Source: Giardia muris
Lineage: Eukaryota > Fornicata > Diplomonadida > Hexamitidae
Length of the DNA: 64,000 nucleotides
NCBI GenBank assembly: GCA_006247105.1
Contig: CM016928.1
Coordinates: forward strand, 248,001 to 312,000
Reading direction: 5' to 3'
Below are positions 8,816 to 18,946 of this stretch, in pieces. The notes beneath the pieces are model-generated. The model had not been told where the DNA came from. It did not search any database and saw only the letters and a list, made by a program, of their open reading frames with translations. A program made the position numbers and the translations under genes. Each line of letters starts with the position of its first letter. Position 1 is the first letter of the stretch.

Positions 8816-11800
8816 TCAGCCCTTCTCTGCTTTCCCTCCTTTGAGCATCATGATGATGTCGTTGACCAAGCCCCTGAACTCCGGGTCGCTATGGGTGTTC
8901 ATAACCTGGCGCATGTATCTGACCCCATTGATGTCGATGACCTTCTTTCTGACATCCCGGTTGAGGATCAGACGTCCGAAAAGACTGACGGCCACCTTCT
9001 TCACCTCGAGGGGCTTTGTTCGGATGCATTCAATGAGGGCGGGGAGTATATTGTGGCGTGTGAACAGCCCCATATTGAGGTGCAGAAGATAGATGAAGTT
9101 CAGGATGCTTAGCAGAGACAATGACAACTGAACGTTCTGGTCCTGTGAGATGTACACAAACTTTGAGAGGAACGTCTCCATCGCGGTCTCAATGGCATCC
9201 AAGGCAACCTTCAGGTCGGGGGTGAGGACCACATCACGATAGGGATCGGAAGAGAAGAGCTGCTCCACGTCGTCGGCTTCCTCCTTTCCCTTCTTGTTCT
9301 TCTTCTTGGTAGTCGGGGGTAGTACTGGAGGCTTATCCGGGGCCTCACCATCCGGATCGTTCCTCTCTGTTTCAACCTCTTGATTAGGTTCAGGACCATC
9401 TTCATCCCCATCCCCATCCCCATCCTCAACATTGGAATCCCTATGGAGGGCAAGACTACTACTCTGACTAGGCTTGTTCTGGTGCCTTGTGGCCGTTTGC
9501 ATGGGAGTGGGTCGAGATGGAATGGCAAGAGAACCACTCAGAGCCGGATTCCCACGCATACTAATCGACCCCATCATGCTAGCTCCAATCCCAGGTAACA
9601 TCCTGGATGCTGATAAGCTATTTCCAACGGCCATGAAGGACCCTAGGCCAGAAATGCCACCCGTTAGGATATGTGAGCTACCAAGGCTTGTCGCGCCAGA
9701 ACCAATGGGAGTATTCTCCTGCTGTGACCGTTGAATGGAATCCAGGTCGAAGAGAGTCGACTCCGTACCCGTAAAAAGCTCCTGCACGTCCTTGAACCGC
9801 TCAAAGTGGATGATGGAGTCGAGAGACCCCGTCGTGCGATGGGCATGGGACTGTGAGAGACGAATGGACATACGGCTGTCTCCCATCCCGGAGATCAGGG
9901 GCCTTCCATGGGCCTCGTCAGGGGTTGAGTGCGACGGCTCAGATGAGTCCACCTTCAGCTTCAGGAAGGGTTTGAGGCGAATATAGGTCCCAGCGATCCC
10001 GGAGTTCAAGATGTCAACGACCGACGCCTGAAGCTTCTGGTCCTCGATATCCAGGCAGGAGGCCAGGAGGTTCCCGAGCTCGACGATGATCTCGTAGCCG
10101 TTCTTCTTCGAGAGGAGCTTAAGCGGGTATAGGGCGCGTGTGATGAGTCGAGTGGCCGTGTCCTCGTACATCGTCGAGACGTTGTCCTTGAAGGCGAGGA
10201 TCTGCTTGTAGACGCGTAGGAAGGGGGAGACGTCACGGGTGATGGAGTCATGCTCCACTGCGTTCCGCAAGAGGATAGTGATGTCTGTCAACTCGGTCAT
10301 CTTGAGTCCACGAACAAAGTCATCATCTGAGATCACAGAGTCGTTCTGTTGCACCGGCTTGCGGCACTCTTCAAAGTAGTCGTAGATGAATAGGTTGTTA
10401 CAACAGAGCTTATCAATGACCTGCATGAAGTTGATTCCAATAGAATCACGCCAGAACGAGTCCAATAAGGAGGCTTCCGAGACATAGGCCAGAACCGCCT
10501 GGCGCGCTTTCGCCTTCAGCTCTATACAGCCATAGATCAAAGAGTCCTTCAATTGAAGAAACGTGGGCATCGTAATATCATCCGGTTCCAATAGCGTGAC
10601 CTTACCGTTCTCCTTGACTAGGCGTGCCCGACAGCATTCGCGTAGTGCCACAACCGTGTCAACGAACAGGTCTGTGGTGACGTCGATCCCACGGTGTTGC
10701 CAGACGTACTTGATGTAGTGGTAGTCAAGGGCTCGATAAATGATCGGTAATAGCTGAGGAAAGCGGGTATGGGCCGCCATCTTGACGATCGAGTTGATCC
10801 CGTCGATCCCAAAGGCTAGGGCGCGAGAGGTATTCGTACTGATCAATACCAGCTGTAACGCCTCGAATATGAAATTTGAGAGCGGGTGTGGGCGTCCAGG
10901 ATATGCCTTAGGAGTCGTCGAGAAAGACCTTTGTTGTCCTCCGCCAAGAATGGCATGAGGGTCTATGGTGGGGACCTTATGTGCGTTTAGAGAGATATGA
11001 ATGGTGTTGTCCTCCCGTTGATCAAATAGGATGTTCTGTTCAGCGATTCCATCTGTTGGTTGAAGGTGGATACTCAATTCCGAATGTGATTGCATTTCAA
11101 CGGGGGTGTCCGTGTCATATGAAGAACGTGCGGCAGACGTTGTAATCGAGTTGGCAAGGATCTCGTGTTGGTCGTTTTCGTCTTGTAGTTCATCCTGTAT
11201 CGCCTGTGGATTAGGAGTCTCAATATTTGTCTGATCAAGAGGCTCAGGAAACTCAAGTATCTCAGGTAAGTCTGGGAGGGTTTTTTCAGGATCTTCTGGG
11301 GTCGGTTCTCTTCTTACTGAGGCTTCGACAAGCTCCTCTTGTGGTTCAGGCTCTTCCACCAAATCTGCTTTCTGGTGCACGACACTATCGGTTACCTGCT
11401 TCCGTTGCTTCTCAACAGACTCCGTAATGGGGAGGGTAGATGTAAATGGTTGATCCCTTTCCTGGACCATCTCGAACTCAGCAGATGAGGAGGGGGGTGC
11501 AAGCTCAGCTTGTCGCTTGAACGGGTTCATCTCGTCAATGTCCTTGTAGGTGAACTTCATGATCTTGAAGTGTTCTAGTTGAATCGTCATGACCAGCTTA
11601 AGAGCTTCATATTCATAGCAACGACAGGTGAAGATATGGCTTAGGAAGATCACGAGATGGTCTGCGATCCCCTGGCCTTTACGGGAGGGTGGCAGGGACC
11701 AAAGGCGTGGGTTATTTGATGAGAGGACGGGTGAGGTGGCAAGAAGCTCAATGGTATCGACAAAGTGGTGTGGGATGAACTTTAGCATATCCCGATAGAT

Positions 11801-14800
11801 GTACGACAGGTTGAAGAGCGTTTGGATAACGATGTGGGGTTCCGACTCCGTGAAGAGCTCTCGTTGCTGGTTCAACTGATAGGCCTGCATCCCACGTAGC
11901 ATCGTTAGGTTCTGGCTGAACTGTTGCAGGTAGACCTCGAAGATGGCATTGATCAGATGGATACATGTGGAGACGATCCCCATGAAGGAGGGGTGTCTTG
12001 AGGCTGTGATGGATCTAACCTTCCCTCCCGGGTCTGAGAACGTACTTGAGCCATCACGATTCAGTTCTGTCATCGCTCCGAAAAGGATATTATTTTCGTC
12101 GTCGTCCTCCTCTTTAGTATGCCGGGTCTGCCCTCCCATTGCATACAAATCGTTCTTATCATTCTGAAATCTCCCATGCTCCGGTATAACACCACCGGAA
12201 CGCTCAATTGATGCATAATAGCTGGCTTCAACCATGATATGAAACGTCATCGACAGAAGCAAGTCCGGTGAGGTGACCGTGGTATGCCTCAGGCGCGCAT
12301 AGACGTCAGTGGACATCAATGAGGCAAGAATCAAGACGATCTCGGGGTCGAAAAGAGAGATGTCGGTATAATAGGCATGAATGAGCCGCGCTATGAGGGT
12401 CAGGTACGTGTCATTGATCGTTATTGAATCCAGACCCGTTCCAGAGTGTCTATCCTCCGAACGTTGATTCCGATTGAGTCCGACCTGGATTGGGGCGGTC
12501 ATGCTTGGAGGAGGTAGTCCAGGGGCTCTCATAGCAGTAGGTAGCTTCGATTGCGTCGGTTTCGTCGTTGTCTTCTTAACTGGCTCCGCCTTCGCAAGAT
12601 AGTCTTCGAAGCACTTCCTAATAACTTGCTCAGCTGGAGTACGTATTGGCATGGAAAGGATTCGGGAGATAGCGCCTGGGACGATTGTGGCGATCCCATA
12701 TGTGCTTGTTAAGTCCCCCTCGTCGTTTCGGGGGAGATCTGTCACCGAGTCCAAACAGGCTAGGATCTTTGAATGATTCGCTCCGGACTCGCGCAGAATT
12801 AAGCCGAAAACGAAGCTGATGTCACTATCAACGGCGCCCAGAAGGGTGGGGACAAGCTTACGCGAGAGTAGCAGGTATCCCTCATAGAACACGCGGAGGA
12901 TGAAGGAGAAGCCGTAGAAGTCCGTGAAGAAGGTTTCACTCTTATTCTTCTCCATGGCGAGGTACTCATTCTCCAGGCGGCAGTTCTGGCATAGTTCCAT
13001 TGATGGATAACAGAGACAAAAGGGTTTCTCACATTGTTGATAAAGGACAAGCATGCTCTGCTTATACTGTCCACGGGTATCAAGGGTATCATACCCATCA
13101 TCCCCGCCAGGTCCTAGGTTCTCCGTGGCATCATGGACGACGCTTTGTTCGTACGTCCGGAACATCGTTTGTTGCTCCACTGGGTCTATGTAGAGTGGGA
13201 CGCTGGCATAATAGTCGATGGGAGTACGTGCCTTTGAGAGGATGAACTGTAACGCTTCAGGAGACATCAAGTTCCGAAGGGCTGTGAAAGAGAGTTTCAG
13301 CATCCCATACTCAAAGTTATCGGGCTGGGGTGCTGTATTGACCAAAAGGGCGTTGAAGGTGAAGGCCGTTATGTACACGGACGCTTGTAGATAGCTATCC
13401 TCAACCGTATTGACGGTGTTCCGTTCCAGACAGCTACGGAAGTTCAGGATACGTGGGAGCTTCGTCACGTTGACGCGTGTGTTGCGTTTCACCACCGTAG
13501 TGTTAAGATCCAAGATAGCCGCATCGACGTAGGAGATGATGGCAGAAAAGGCGGATATGAGCCCTTCTGTCGGGCATGCAATGGTGGTCATGTTTGGAGC
13601 GACTACGATGGGCGCGGTGAACTTCTGAGGAATGCTGTCCACCGATTGATTCGTTGCTTGTAAAACTTCGAAAATACTCGTTGTGAAGTAGCGTGAAAGG
13701 CTCCTCACGAACTTGTACGTATCGACGTCGCTAGTACGCAAGAGGATCGCCTCACTAAGGTTTGCTAACAGACTATTGAAGGTCGATGAGAAGTCTGGGC
13801 TTTGAACTGCATAAGAGAAGAACATCGGAAGCGTCTTCGCTATCAGCACCTCAAGCGGGGCAAAGTTATAGGTCGTCAAAGATTGCGCGACCTGTGTGAT
13901 CCTGATGTTGTCAGAATACAAACTAGGATCGAGATGGGTATATCGCGGCTCGACTAGTTCGTCCTCATCATGCGATTGGCTATAGGTGAGATTGAGTCCC
14001 TTCCGTGTCTGACTTGCCTGAGAATCTGCACGAACATGGGTACGATTCGCCATGCTTCTGGTAAATCCAGCGATGCTCTGATCCGAAGGTGCATTAAATA
14101 CGTTCGAGGCCGAGGGGAACATACCCGGATTTGGATCGAGCTCTTGAACAATCATTGAGGCTTGTGGTTGCTCACCTTGACCACGTCTTCGTCGAGTTGA
14201 GTCCTCCTTCTTTCGAGGTAGTTCTGGCTCGAACTCCTCAAAAAGAGCCTCAATGGTGAAGCTATCGCGCATCGATAGGATATTGTGCGACGTGATCATA
14301 CAGAAGGTGAGGTCGATATAAGTGAAGAAGAAAAGGCACCAATAGAGGCTGATCCGTGGAAGAAGCGTCCCGTCCTTGATGCAGACGTGCAACGCCTCAA
14401 GAAAGGTGGCCCAGCGATCAAACCCGATGCGTCCAACCACGTTTGCAAGGTGTCCGACGGCGGGGGGAACGCTAAGCTCCTCCCAGCTCATAGGGACTGT
14501 GACGGGGATCGCGTTGAACGGGAACTCGCGCCCACGGAAGAGGTAGAAGGGGACCTGGATGTTAATAGCAAAGAGACGAAGCAACATGATTGCCTCCATC
14601 TCCTGATCCGCGGTCATGGCCCTAGTGTTCTTATGGATCGTCAGGATGACCTTCTCCAGGGCCTCGTACGCTCCCTGAGACTTCTTCTTCGTGATCGCGG
14701 TCTCCACGAAAAAGTCACGGGGTAGGGTCAGCTCGATCAAGTCCGAGTTCTCCGAGCGAGTACTGAAGGAGCCTATGCGGGAGATGTCCTTGTGCTGCTT

Positions 14801-16582
14801 AGGAGCGTGGCTATTCACGCCCACGAGCTTCTCGATCAGGCTTTCCTGATCGGGAGCCGCATATTGGTTCTCTTCAAGGTACCCTTGCAAGGTATCTCGT
14901 TTCCGTACCTTCTGACCGTTGATGGTCTCGAGATGGTAGCCCGTATGCACGACAAGGAGCTGGGGTGGGACTGAGATGAGTCTCTCCTTCCCATCTTGAA
15001 GGATAATTTCGTTATCGTTGACAAAGGTAATCGACTTGATCACCTCCCCCTCGCTAAGAGAGGTGAAGCGTGCTAGCTTCCGCATCAAGCCTCTGATGAG
15101 CTGTGTAACGACACCGTAGCCCAAGGAGACCTCCGGGCCCTGGTTGATCTTGACAGCCAGGAACGTTGCTGGACGCTCAATGTTCAACAACCTTGGAGTC
15201 TCTAAGCGTAGCCCATCACGCTGGGCTTCGACACAGACTTCGCGCAGTGTTGCCTGACGGTTCATCCGTGTCGTGTTCGTCATGTGGGCGATCGTTACCA
15301 GCTTATCAATGATCCCATCGGCACTGAAGATCTCCATCGTCGAAACCCTGTTCAGGATCCGATTGATAGTCTCATTGATCTGTGCGGCTGGATCTGTTAG
15401 GTCAGGAGCGCCAGGAAGAGGGCGTTGGACGACATCATTTCCGTAGAAAATGCATGGTTCTGCAGCCTCAGGAACTGGGAGGTCGACATACACGTCATCG
15501 GCCAAATGCTTCCGGACACTTCTATCACCCTCTGTACTACTCACATTTGCACCACTGAAGATGGGAGTCGAGCCGGAATCCTTCGTTTCTGATGGCTTGT
15601 CATCAGTTTTGTCAACAGAAGTGCTACTAGTATGAGCATCTGGCGTGACGTCCTCCTCTCCCGAAATGTTTGCTAGCATCCCCGTCGAGGCCCCAGCAAG
15701 TGCAAATTCGTCATTCTCCGGTTCTTGAGTCCTCGTTTTCGAGGCCAGATAGATCCGAAGGTCGCGTGTGTTGGAGCACTCGCTGACGCGAAAGAGTCGG
15801 AACCCAGTATCCTCCGCGGGGATGAAGGAGAACGTGTTGATGTATGGAGCTGTGATGATCGAAGGCCAATGGCAGGTCTGGACGACGTTAAGGACGAAAA
15901 GGAAGAGGACGTCGGACGAGAACTCTTCACGAATGTTCTCTAGGTGGAGGGAGAACAGATCTCTGTCGAAGGGGGCTTGGGAACAGCGCTTGCTCCCAAC
16001 GAGGTTGCACCCGCTCTTCTTCATCAAGGGTGGAAGCCTTTTTGCTTGGACGGCGTAGGTCGGAGCTGGCAGACAGCGTTTGAGTACGATATCGACGAGG
16101 CAAAGGAAGTCGTACCACTTTGGATAGCAAGTATAGCATTTGTACTGGAATAACCCAGTCAAGGAGATGGAAACATTACCCTCTGGCAAGATGACGAGCT
16201 GACGGAGTCCAAAGTACCCCACGGTAATCTTCAGCTTATGAAGAGCATAGAGCCCCATGGTTGTCGAGTAGATGGCGAGGTGTAAAAGCTCGGCCGGGAT
16301 GGATGAATCGAGAACCTCGAAATCCAGAAGGGTCATCTCTGGCCGACGTGAGATGACTATGAAGTCACTCCCTTGGATAAAGAAGTCATAGACAGGCTGG
16401 ACGAATGGGGGCTGCGCATATGCAAGCGTCAGGGCACGGTACTTCATAAACTCACATTGGACCGCAGAGTGAATGGGGAACCGATATGCACAGAGTGGTA
16501 ATGAGACGGTCTGAGAGTCGACGGGGATCCAATAGTCATCCGTCGCCCGTCGTGGCGATAGAAGATAGCAACAGACACACAT
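8816..16582 (-). CDS. Giant pseudokinase / ARM-HEAT scaffold (2,588 aa)
   Basis: Residues about 40-170 follow a protein-kinase fold: an alpha-C-like helix, YDFFIQGSDFIVI as the hinge region, then GLYALHKLKITVGYFGL where HRD should be and VSISLTGLF where DFG should be. HRD and DFG are both absent, so it is predicted inactive. The rest is mostly alpha-helical, with acidic, Gln/Ser-rich linkers (roughly 1,700-1,900 and 2,300-2,450). ARM/HEAT-like helices close the C-terminus. Kinase plus ARM repeats recalls the ULK4/Fused group, many of which work at cilia; that link is inference. An earlier in-frame ATG at 16615 exists, but 16582 directly follows AATAAA and is preferred. One base separates it from the upstream gene's stop. 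Confidence 0.85.
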   Translation of the reverse strand: MCVCCYLLSPRRATDDYWIPVDSQTVSLPLCAYRFPIHSAVQCEFMKYRALTLAYAQPPFVQPVYDFFIQGSDFIVISRRPEMTLLDFEVLDSSIPAELLHLAIYSTTMGLYALHKLKITVGYFGLRQLVILPEGNVSISLTGLFQYKCYTCYPKWYDFLCLVDIVLKRCLPAPTYAVQAKRLPPLMKKSGCNLVGSKRCSQAPFDRDLFSLHLENIREEFSSDVLFLFVLNVVQTCHWPSIITAPYINTFSFIPAEDTGFRLFRVSECSNTRDLRIYLASKTRTQEPENDEFALAGASTGMLANISGEEDVTPDAHTSSTSVDKTDDKPSETKDSGSTPIFSGANVSSTEGDRSVRKHLADDVYVDLPVPEAAEPCIFYGNDVVQRPLPGAPDLTDPAAQINETINRILNRVSTMEIFSADGIIDKLVTIAHMTNTTRMNRQATLREVCVEAQRDGLRLETPRLLNIERPATFLAVKINQGPEVSLGYGVVTQLIRGLMRKLARFTSLSEGEVIKSITFVNDNEIILQDGKERLISVPPQLLVVHTGYHLETINGQKVRKRDTLQGYLEENQYAAPDQESLIEKLVGVNSHAPKQHKDISRIGSFSTRSENSDLIELTLPRDFFVETAITKKKSQGAYEALEKVILTIHKNTRAMTADQEMEAIMLLRLFAINIQVPFYLFRGREFPFNAIPVTVPMSWEELSVPPAVGHLANVVGRIGFDRWATFLEALHVCIKDGTLLPRISLYWCLFFFTYIDLTFCMITSHNILSMRDSFTIEALFEEFEPELPRKKEDSTRRRRGQGEQPQASMIVQELDPNPGMFPSASNVFNAPSDQSIAGFTRSMANRTHVRADSQASQTRKGLNLTYSQSHDEDELVEPRYTHLDPSLYSDNIRITQVAQSLTTYNFAPLEVLIAKTLPMFFSYAVQSPDFSSTFNSLLANLSEAILLRTSDVDTYKFVRSLSRYFTTSIFEVLQATNQSVDSIPQKFTAPIVVAPNMTTIACPTEGLISAFSAIISYVDAAILDLNTTVVKRNTRVNVTKLPRILNFRSCLERNTVNTVEDSYLQASVYITAFTFNALLVNTAPQPDNFEYGMLKLSFTALRNLMSPEALQFILSKARTPIDYYASVPLYIDPVEQQTMFRTYEQSVVHDATENLGPGGDDGYDTLDTRGQYKQSMLVLYQQCEKPFCLCYPSMELCQNCRLENEYLAMEKNKSETFFTDFYGFSFILRVFYEGYLLLSRKLVPTLLGAVDSDISFVFGLILRESGANHSKILACLDSVTDLPRNDEGDLTSTYGIATIVPGAISRILSMPIRTPAEQVIRKCFEDYLAKAEPVKKTTTKPTQSKLPTAMRAPGLPPPSMTAPIQVGLNRNQRSEDRHSGTGLDSITINDTYLTLIARLIHAYYTDISLFDPEIVLILASLMSTDVYARLRHTTVTSPDLLLSMTFHIMVEASYYASIERSGGVIPEHGRFQNDKNDLYAMGGQTRHTKEEDDDENNILFGAMTELNRDGSSTFSDPGGKVRSITASRHPSFMGIVSTCIHLINAIFEVYLQQFSQNLTMLRGMQAYQLNQQRELFTESEPHIVIQTLFNLSYIYRDMLKFIPHHFVDTIELLATSPVLSSNNPRLWSLPPSRKGQGIADHLVIFLSHIFTCRCYEYEALKLVMTIQLEHFKIMKFTYKDIDEMNPFKRQAELAPPSSSAEFEMVQERDQPFTSTLPITESVEKQRKQVTDSVVHQKADLVEEPEPQEELVEASVRREPTPEDPEKTLPDLPEILEFPEPLDQTNIETPNPQAIQDELQDENDQHEILANSITTSAARSSYDTDTPVEMQSHSELSIHLQPTDGIAEQNILFDQREDNTIHISLNAHKVPTIDPHAILGGGQQRSFSTTPKAYPGRPHPLSNFIFEALQLVLISTNTSRALAFGIDGINSIVKMAAHTRFPQLLPIIYRALDYHYIKYVWQHRGIDVTTDLFVDTVVALRECCRARLVKENGKVTLLEPDDITMPTFLQLKDSLIYGCIELKAKARQAVLAYVSEASLLDSFWRDSIGINFMQVIDKLCCNNLFIYDYFEECRKPVQQNDSVISDDDFVRGLKMTELTDITILLRNAVEHDSITRDVSPFLRVYKQILAFKDNVSTMYEDTATRLITRALYPLKLLSKKNGYEIIVELGNLLASCLDIEDQKLQASVVDILNSGIAGTYIRLKPFLKLKVDSSEPSHSTPDEAHGRPLISGMGDSRMSIRLSQSHAHRTTGSLDSIIHFERFKDVQELFTGTESTLFDLDSIQRSQQENTPIGSGATSLGSSHILTGGISGLGSFMAVGNSLSASRMLPGIGASMMGSISMRGNPALSGSLAIPSRPTPMQTATRHQNKPSQSSSLALHRDSNVEDGDGDGDEDGPEPNQEVETERNDPDGEAPDKPPVLPPTTKKKNKKGKEEADDVEQLFSSDPYRDVVLTPDLKVALDAIETAMETFLSKFVYISQDQNVQLSLSLLSILNFIYLLHLNMGLFTRHNILPALIECIRTKPLEVKKVAVSLFGRLILNRDVRKKVIDINGVRYMRQVMNTHSDPEFRGLVNDIIMMLKGGKAEKG
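9400..9427 (+). repeat. Microsatellite of CCCCAT units inside coding DNA
   Basis: About four copies of a CCCCAT/ATCCCC unit lie in the giant pseudokinase gene. On the minus strand they encode an alternating Asp-Gly acidic run. The unit is six bases, so length change would keep the frame. Confidence 0.7.
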
Positions 16583-16583
16583 T

Positions 16584-18023
16584 TTATTCGGGCCCGATGT
16601 ATCGAAGCACGTCATCCTTCAAAGTTTGCAAGTCCAAGTCGTCTGAGAGAGAGGCTATCAGAGGCGCCAGGTCACTTTCCCGAAGCATGACCCCGAACTC
16701 GTCTCCTCCGACCATACGCTCCAGATTTGCTCGAAGTAGAAGAAGGATGGCACATCGCGTCTCACGGTTATCTCGGTGATATGGGATCTCGCTAATGATC
16801 CCCTTGATGCACTCGTGGTAGACATCCTCGTTAATGCAATCCCCCATGATGGGCTCAAGATCATCAGAGGTGAACTTCTGGAAGAGAGTGATGGTTTGAT
16901 GAGTGACCTTGCCAGGTGCCTTGCGGCACTGCTGGCAAAGTTCCCAGAATGTCGAGGACAGACGTGGGACAAGTTCTGGATAGTCGAGAAGCGTTGTCAC
17001 TATCTCTGCGTTGAACCCACGAAGCATGCTAGACTGTTCCCCAGTCAACAGATAATGAAGGAACTCAGGGGTAAGAAGAGGTGCTAATTGTACCTCCGGG
17101 TTAGTGCAGCTCATCACCACTCTTTGGAGGCAACGAATGGCTGGCTGTCGTACTCGATGATCAAGCAACGAGCCGAAAAGGACCTGTGCGATGAAAGTCA
17201 AAAGGCCGCCATCAAGGAAGACATCTGCGCAGATGTTACTATGCGAGGCATAAAGAAGGGCCCAAAAGGCATAGTAGACCTGTCTAAAGGAATCGCCACG
17301 CAGCTTCTGGCGGCTTCCAGAGACGTCTGGATTAGTATCGTCCAACAGCCCTTTGAAGAGCCCAATCGCGTACTGCAACGAGACGTTTGCAAGGCTGACC
17401 TGCTGTGCGACAGTCAGGGTGACCGCCTTATCACGGATATGTCGATTCAGGTTACAAAGAACCCAGCCAAGATCTGTCAAGAAGGGGGTCTCAAGGGGCA
17501 TCTGGATTGCGGTCTCCAAGAACTCGACGATTCCCGTTTCAAGCAGGTGCTCCGTCGCCCTTGGACCATCACCTATGAGGTTCCCAAGAATGACTACGTA
17601 TTTGTGCTTGTATGCAGAGGTGTCCAGGAGTAGACGCCTTAGGATCAACTCGATGAAGCCGCTATTGAGGATGGCGTCAGTGGGGAACGAGAAGTTCGAC
17701 GTGACGTGGCACAAGATATCAAGGGACACATTCTTCAGCTCGTATTCTGAACCAGCCTCGGAAGGCGCAGGGTCGTTAGCAAGGAGCTGGGTAACGATCC
17801 CGACGACCTTCGCGACGGCGTCCGTGTCCGAGCACATCGATATCATGTATCCCCCGTCATCGATGATTCTATGCAGATTACCGGTTAGGACCTCGCGGTC
17901 GGATTCCACCAGAAGCCCGGCTAGGTCTCCGTTACAGACCTCATGGATGACAGGCTCGAGGCAAAGGACGTGTCTCAACGAATCCTCAAGCCAGCGCGCA
18001 TCGAGTGCAGCCAAGACTCGCAT
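16584..18023 (-). CDS. Importin-alpha-like ARM-repeat protein
   Basis: This 479-residue all-helical protein has tandem armadillo-like units. LGWVLCNLNRHI (about residue 190) resembles the conserved Trp/Asn helix of importin-alpha (ALWTLSNL type). LDILCHVTSN and VVILGNLIGDG also fit ARM helix 3. No clear importin-beta-binding basic N-terminus is visible, so a general ARM scaffold is equally possible. The ATG follows CCAAAAAA. The TAA stop is one base from the preferred ATG of the pseudokinase gene, and the AATAAA formed by this stop probably serves as that gene's initiator. A partner role with the pseudokinase is suggested only by adjacency. Confidence 0.75.
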   Translation of the reverse strand: MRVLAALDARWLEDSLRHVLCLEPVIHEVCNGDLAGLLVESDREVLTGNLHRIIDDGGYMISMCSDTDAVAKVVGIVTQLLANDPAPSEAGSEYELKNVSLDILCHVTSNFSFPTDAILNSGFIELILRRLLLDTSAYKHKYVVILGNLIGDGPRATEHLLETGIVEFLETAIQMPLETPFLTDLGWVLCNLNRHIRDKAVTLTVAQQVSLANVSLQYAIGLFKGLLDDTNPDVSGSRQKLRGDSFRQVYYAFWALLYASHSNICADVFLDGGLLTFIAQVLFGSLLDHRVRQPAIRCLQRVVMSCTNPEVQLAPLLTPEFLHYLLTGEQSSMLRGFNAEIVTTLLDYPELVPRLSSTFWELCQQCRKAPGKVTHQTITLFQKFTSDDLEPIMGDCINEDVYHECIKGIISEIPYHRDNRETRCAILLLLRANLERMVGGDEFGVMLRESDLAPLIASLSDDLDLQTLKDDVLRYIGPE

Positions 18024-18138
18024 TTTTTTGGCGGGCCGAAGTTAGTCCCCTGCACTCATCAGACCCTCTCGATGGGGAAAAGGAGGATCGTTCCCACCTT
18101 TACTCTTTCCCAGGAGGGCATGGGGCGTGGAGACAAGC
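18024..18138. other. 115-bp spacer
   Basis: This lies between the ARM gene start and the eS6 stop. It contains a probable eS6 poly(A) signal at 18098-18104 (minus) and the A-run initiator of the ARM gene. I see nothing else in it. Confidence 0.5.
18098..18104 (-). terminator. Probable poly(A) signal of eS6
   Basis: The minus strand reads AGTAAAG, one mismatch from the Giardia AGTRAAY consensus. It lies 34 bp past the eS6 stop. Confidence 0.4.
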
Positions 18139-18894
18139 TTAATGCTTCTTGAACTTCTCCTTTGTAAGACGTGCATCCTTGCCCAAATGGCACGGCCTCC
18201 CAAGCTTCTGGAGCAACGCCCTGTACTCGACCGCTTGTTGCTTCGAGCGCTCACGTGCCTCGTAGCGAGCCTTCAGGAGTGCGTGCTTCTTTGCGTACTT
18301 CTCGTCTGTCACAACACGCTGGACCTTCGGATACTTTGTGCGCGTGACCCCGTTCTTCGACGTGACCTGGCGTCCAATCTCTCGGATGAGGTCGCAGACG
18401 ATTGCCTGGTCCTTCGGGTCAACCTTCCTCGAGGGTAAGCCAAAGAGCTTACGGATCCTCGAGGCACGCTTCGGAAGAAGGCGTTTGGGGACAGTGACAT
18501 CAGTGAGGCCCTCAATCGTCTTTCCCTTGCTGTCGACGAGGACGAGGGAAAGAGCATGTAGGTCCGGCCCAACGATGCACCCTCTAACGGACCTGCGCCT
18601 GCGCTCTCCAGGCCTCTTGAAGTGACAACCCTTGCACCCCTCCTTCAAGAGGAGGCGAGCACGTTGGGTCTTAAGCACACCCTGGTACATCGGGAACCCT
18701 TGCCCGTCGTTCCCCCCGGTGATCCTGAACGTGCAGTCTGCATACTCATCTCCAAGGACTGCCCCGTCGAACTCCGACGCCATACGGAGCCCATGCAGGG
18801 TCTGGTACTTGCGGAAGTCCTCGATCGTGAACGACTTCTGGGCCCCGGTCGCAGGGTTGGATATGTTGACCTTGCAGAAGTAACCCTTTGGCAT
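18139..18894 (-). CDS. RPS6: Small-subunit ribosomal protein eS6
   Basis: Core eS6 features are clear: NISNPATGAQK near the N-terminus, ITGGNDGQGFPM, RRRRSVRGCIVG, GLTDVTVPKRLLPKRASRIRKLFGL, and a Lys/Arg-rich C-terminal helix. The length of 251 residues compares with about 249 in human. The usual MKLNIS start is replaced by CKVNIS, so translation must begin upstream. The nearest ATG (18894) adds seven residues, MPKGYFC. A farther ATG at 18948 would add 18 more. The AT-rich initiator at 18930-18946 lies upstream of 18894 but overlaps the 18948 codon, which favours 18894. No Giardia-type intron signal was found. Confidence 0.95.
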   Translation of the reverse strand: MPKGYFCKVNISNPATGAQKSFTIEDFRKYQTLHGLRMASEFDGAVLGDEYADCTFRITGGNDGQGFPMYQGVLKTQRARLLLKEGCKGCHFKRPGERRRRSVRGCIVGPDLHALSLVLVDSKGKTIEGLTDVTVPKRLLPKRASRIRKLFGLPSRKVDPKDQAIVCDLIREIGRQVTSKNGVTRTKYPKVQRVVTDEKYAKKHALLKARYEARERSKQQAVEYRALLQKLGRPCHLGKDARLTKEKFKKH

Positions 18895-18929
18895 CTTCTC
18901 GGCGAGGAGAATGAATTCGCGCGCGATTC

Positions 18930-18946
18930 CGATTCGAATTAAATCC
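18930..18946. promoter_or_regulatory. AT-rich bidirectional initiator between eS6 and KDEL receptor
   Basis: CGATTCGAATTAAATCC is the only AT-rich stretch between the two divergent genes. It directly precedes the KDEL receptor ATG at 18947. It lies about 35-50 bp upstream of the preferred eS6 ATG on the other strand. Confidence 0.5.

Noticed and set aside
9400..9427. CRISPR-like or satellite array
   Set aside because: A short in-frame hexamer microsatellite in coding DNA, without spacers.
8816..16615. Start of the giant pseudokinase at the earlier ATG, 16615
   Set aside because: It would overlap the ARM gene by 32 bp and has no A-rich leader, while the ATG at 16582 follows AATAAA.
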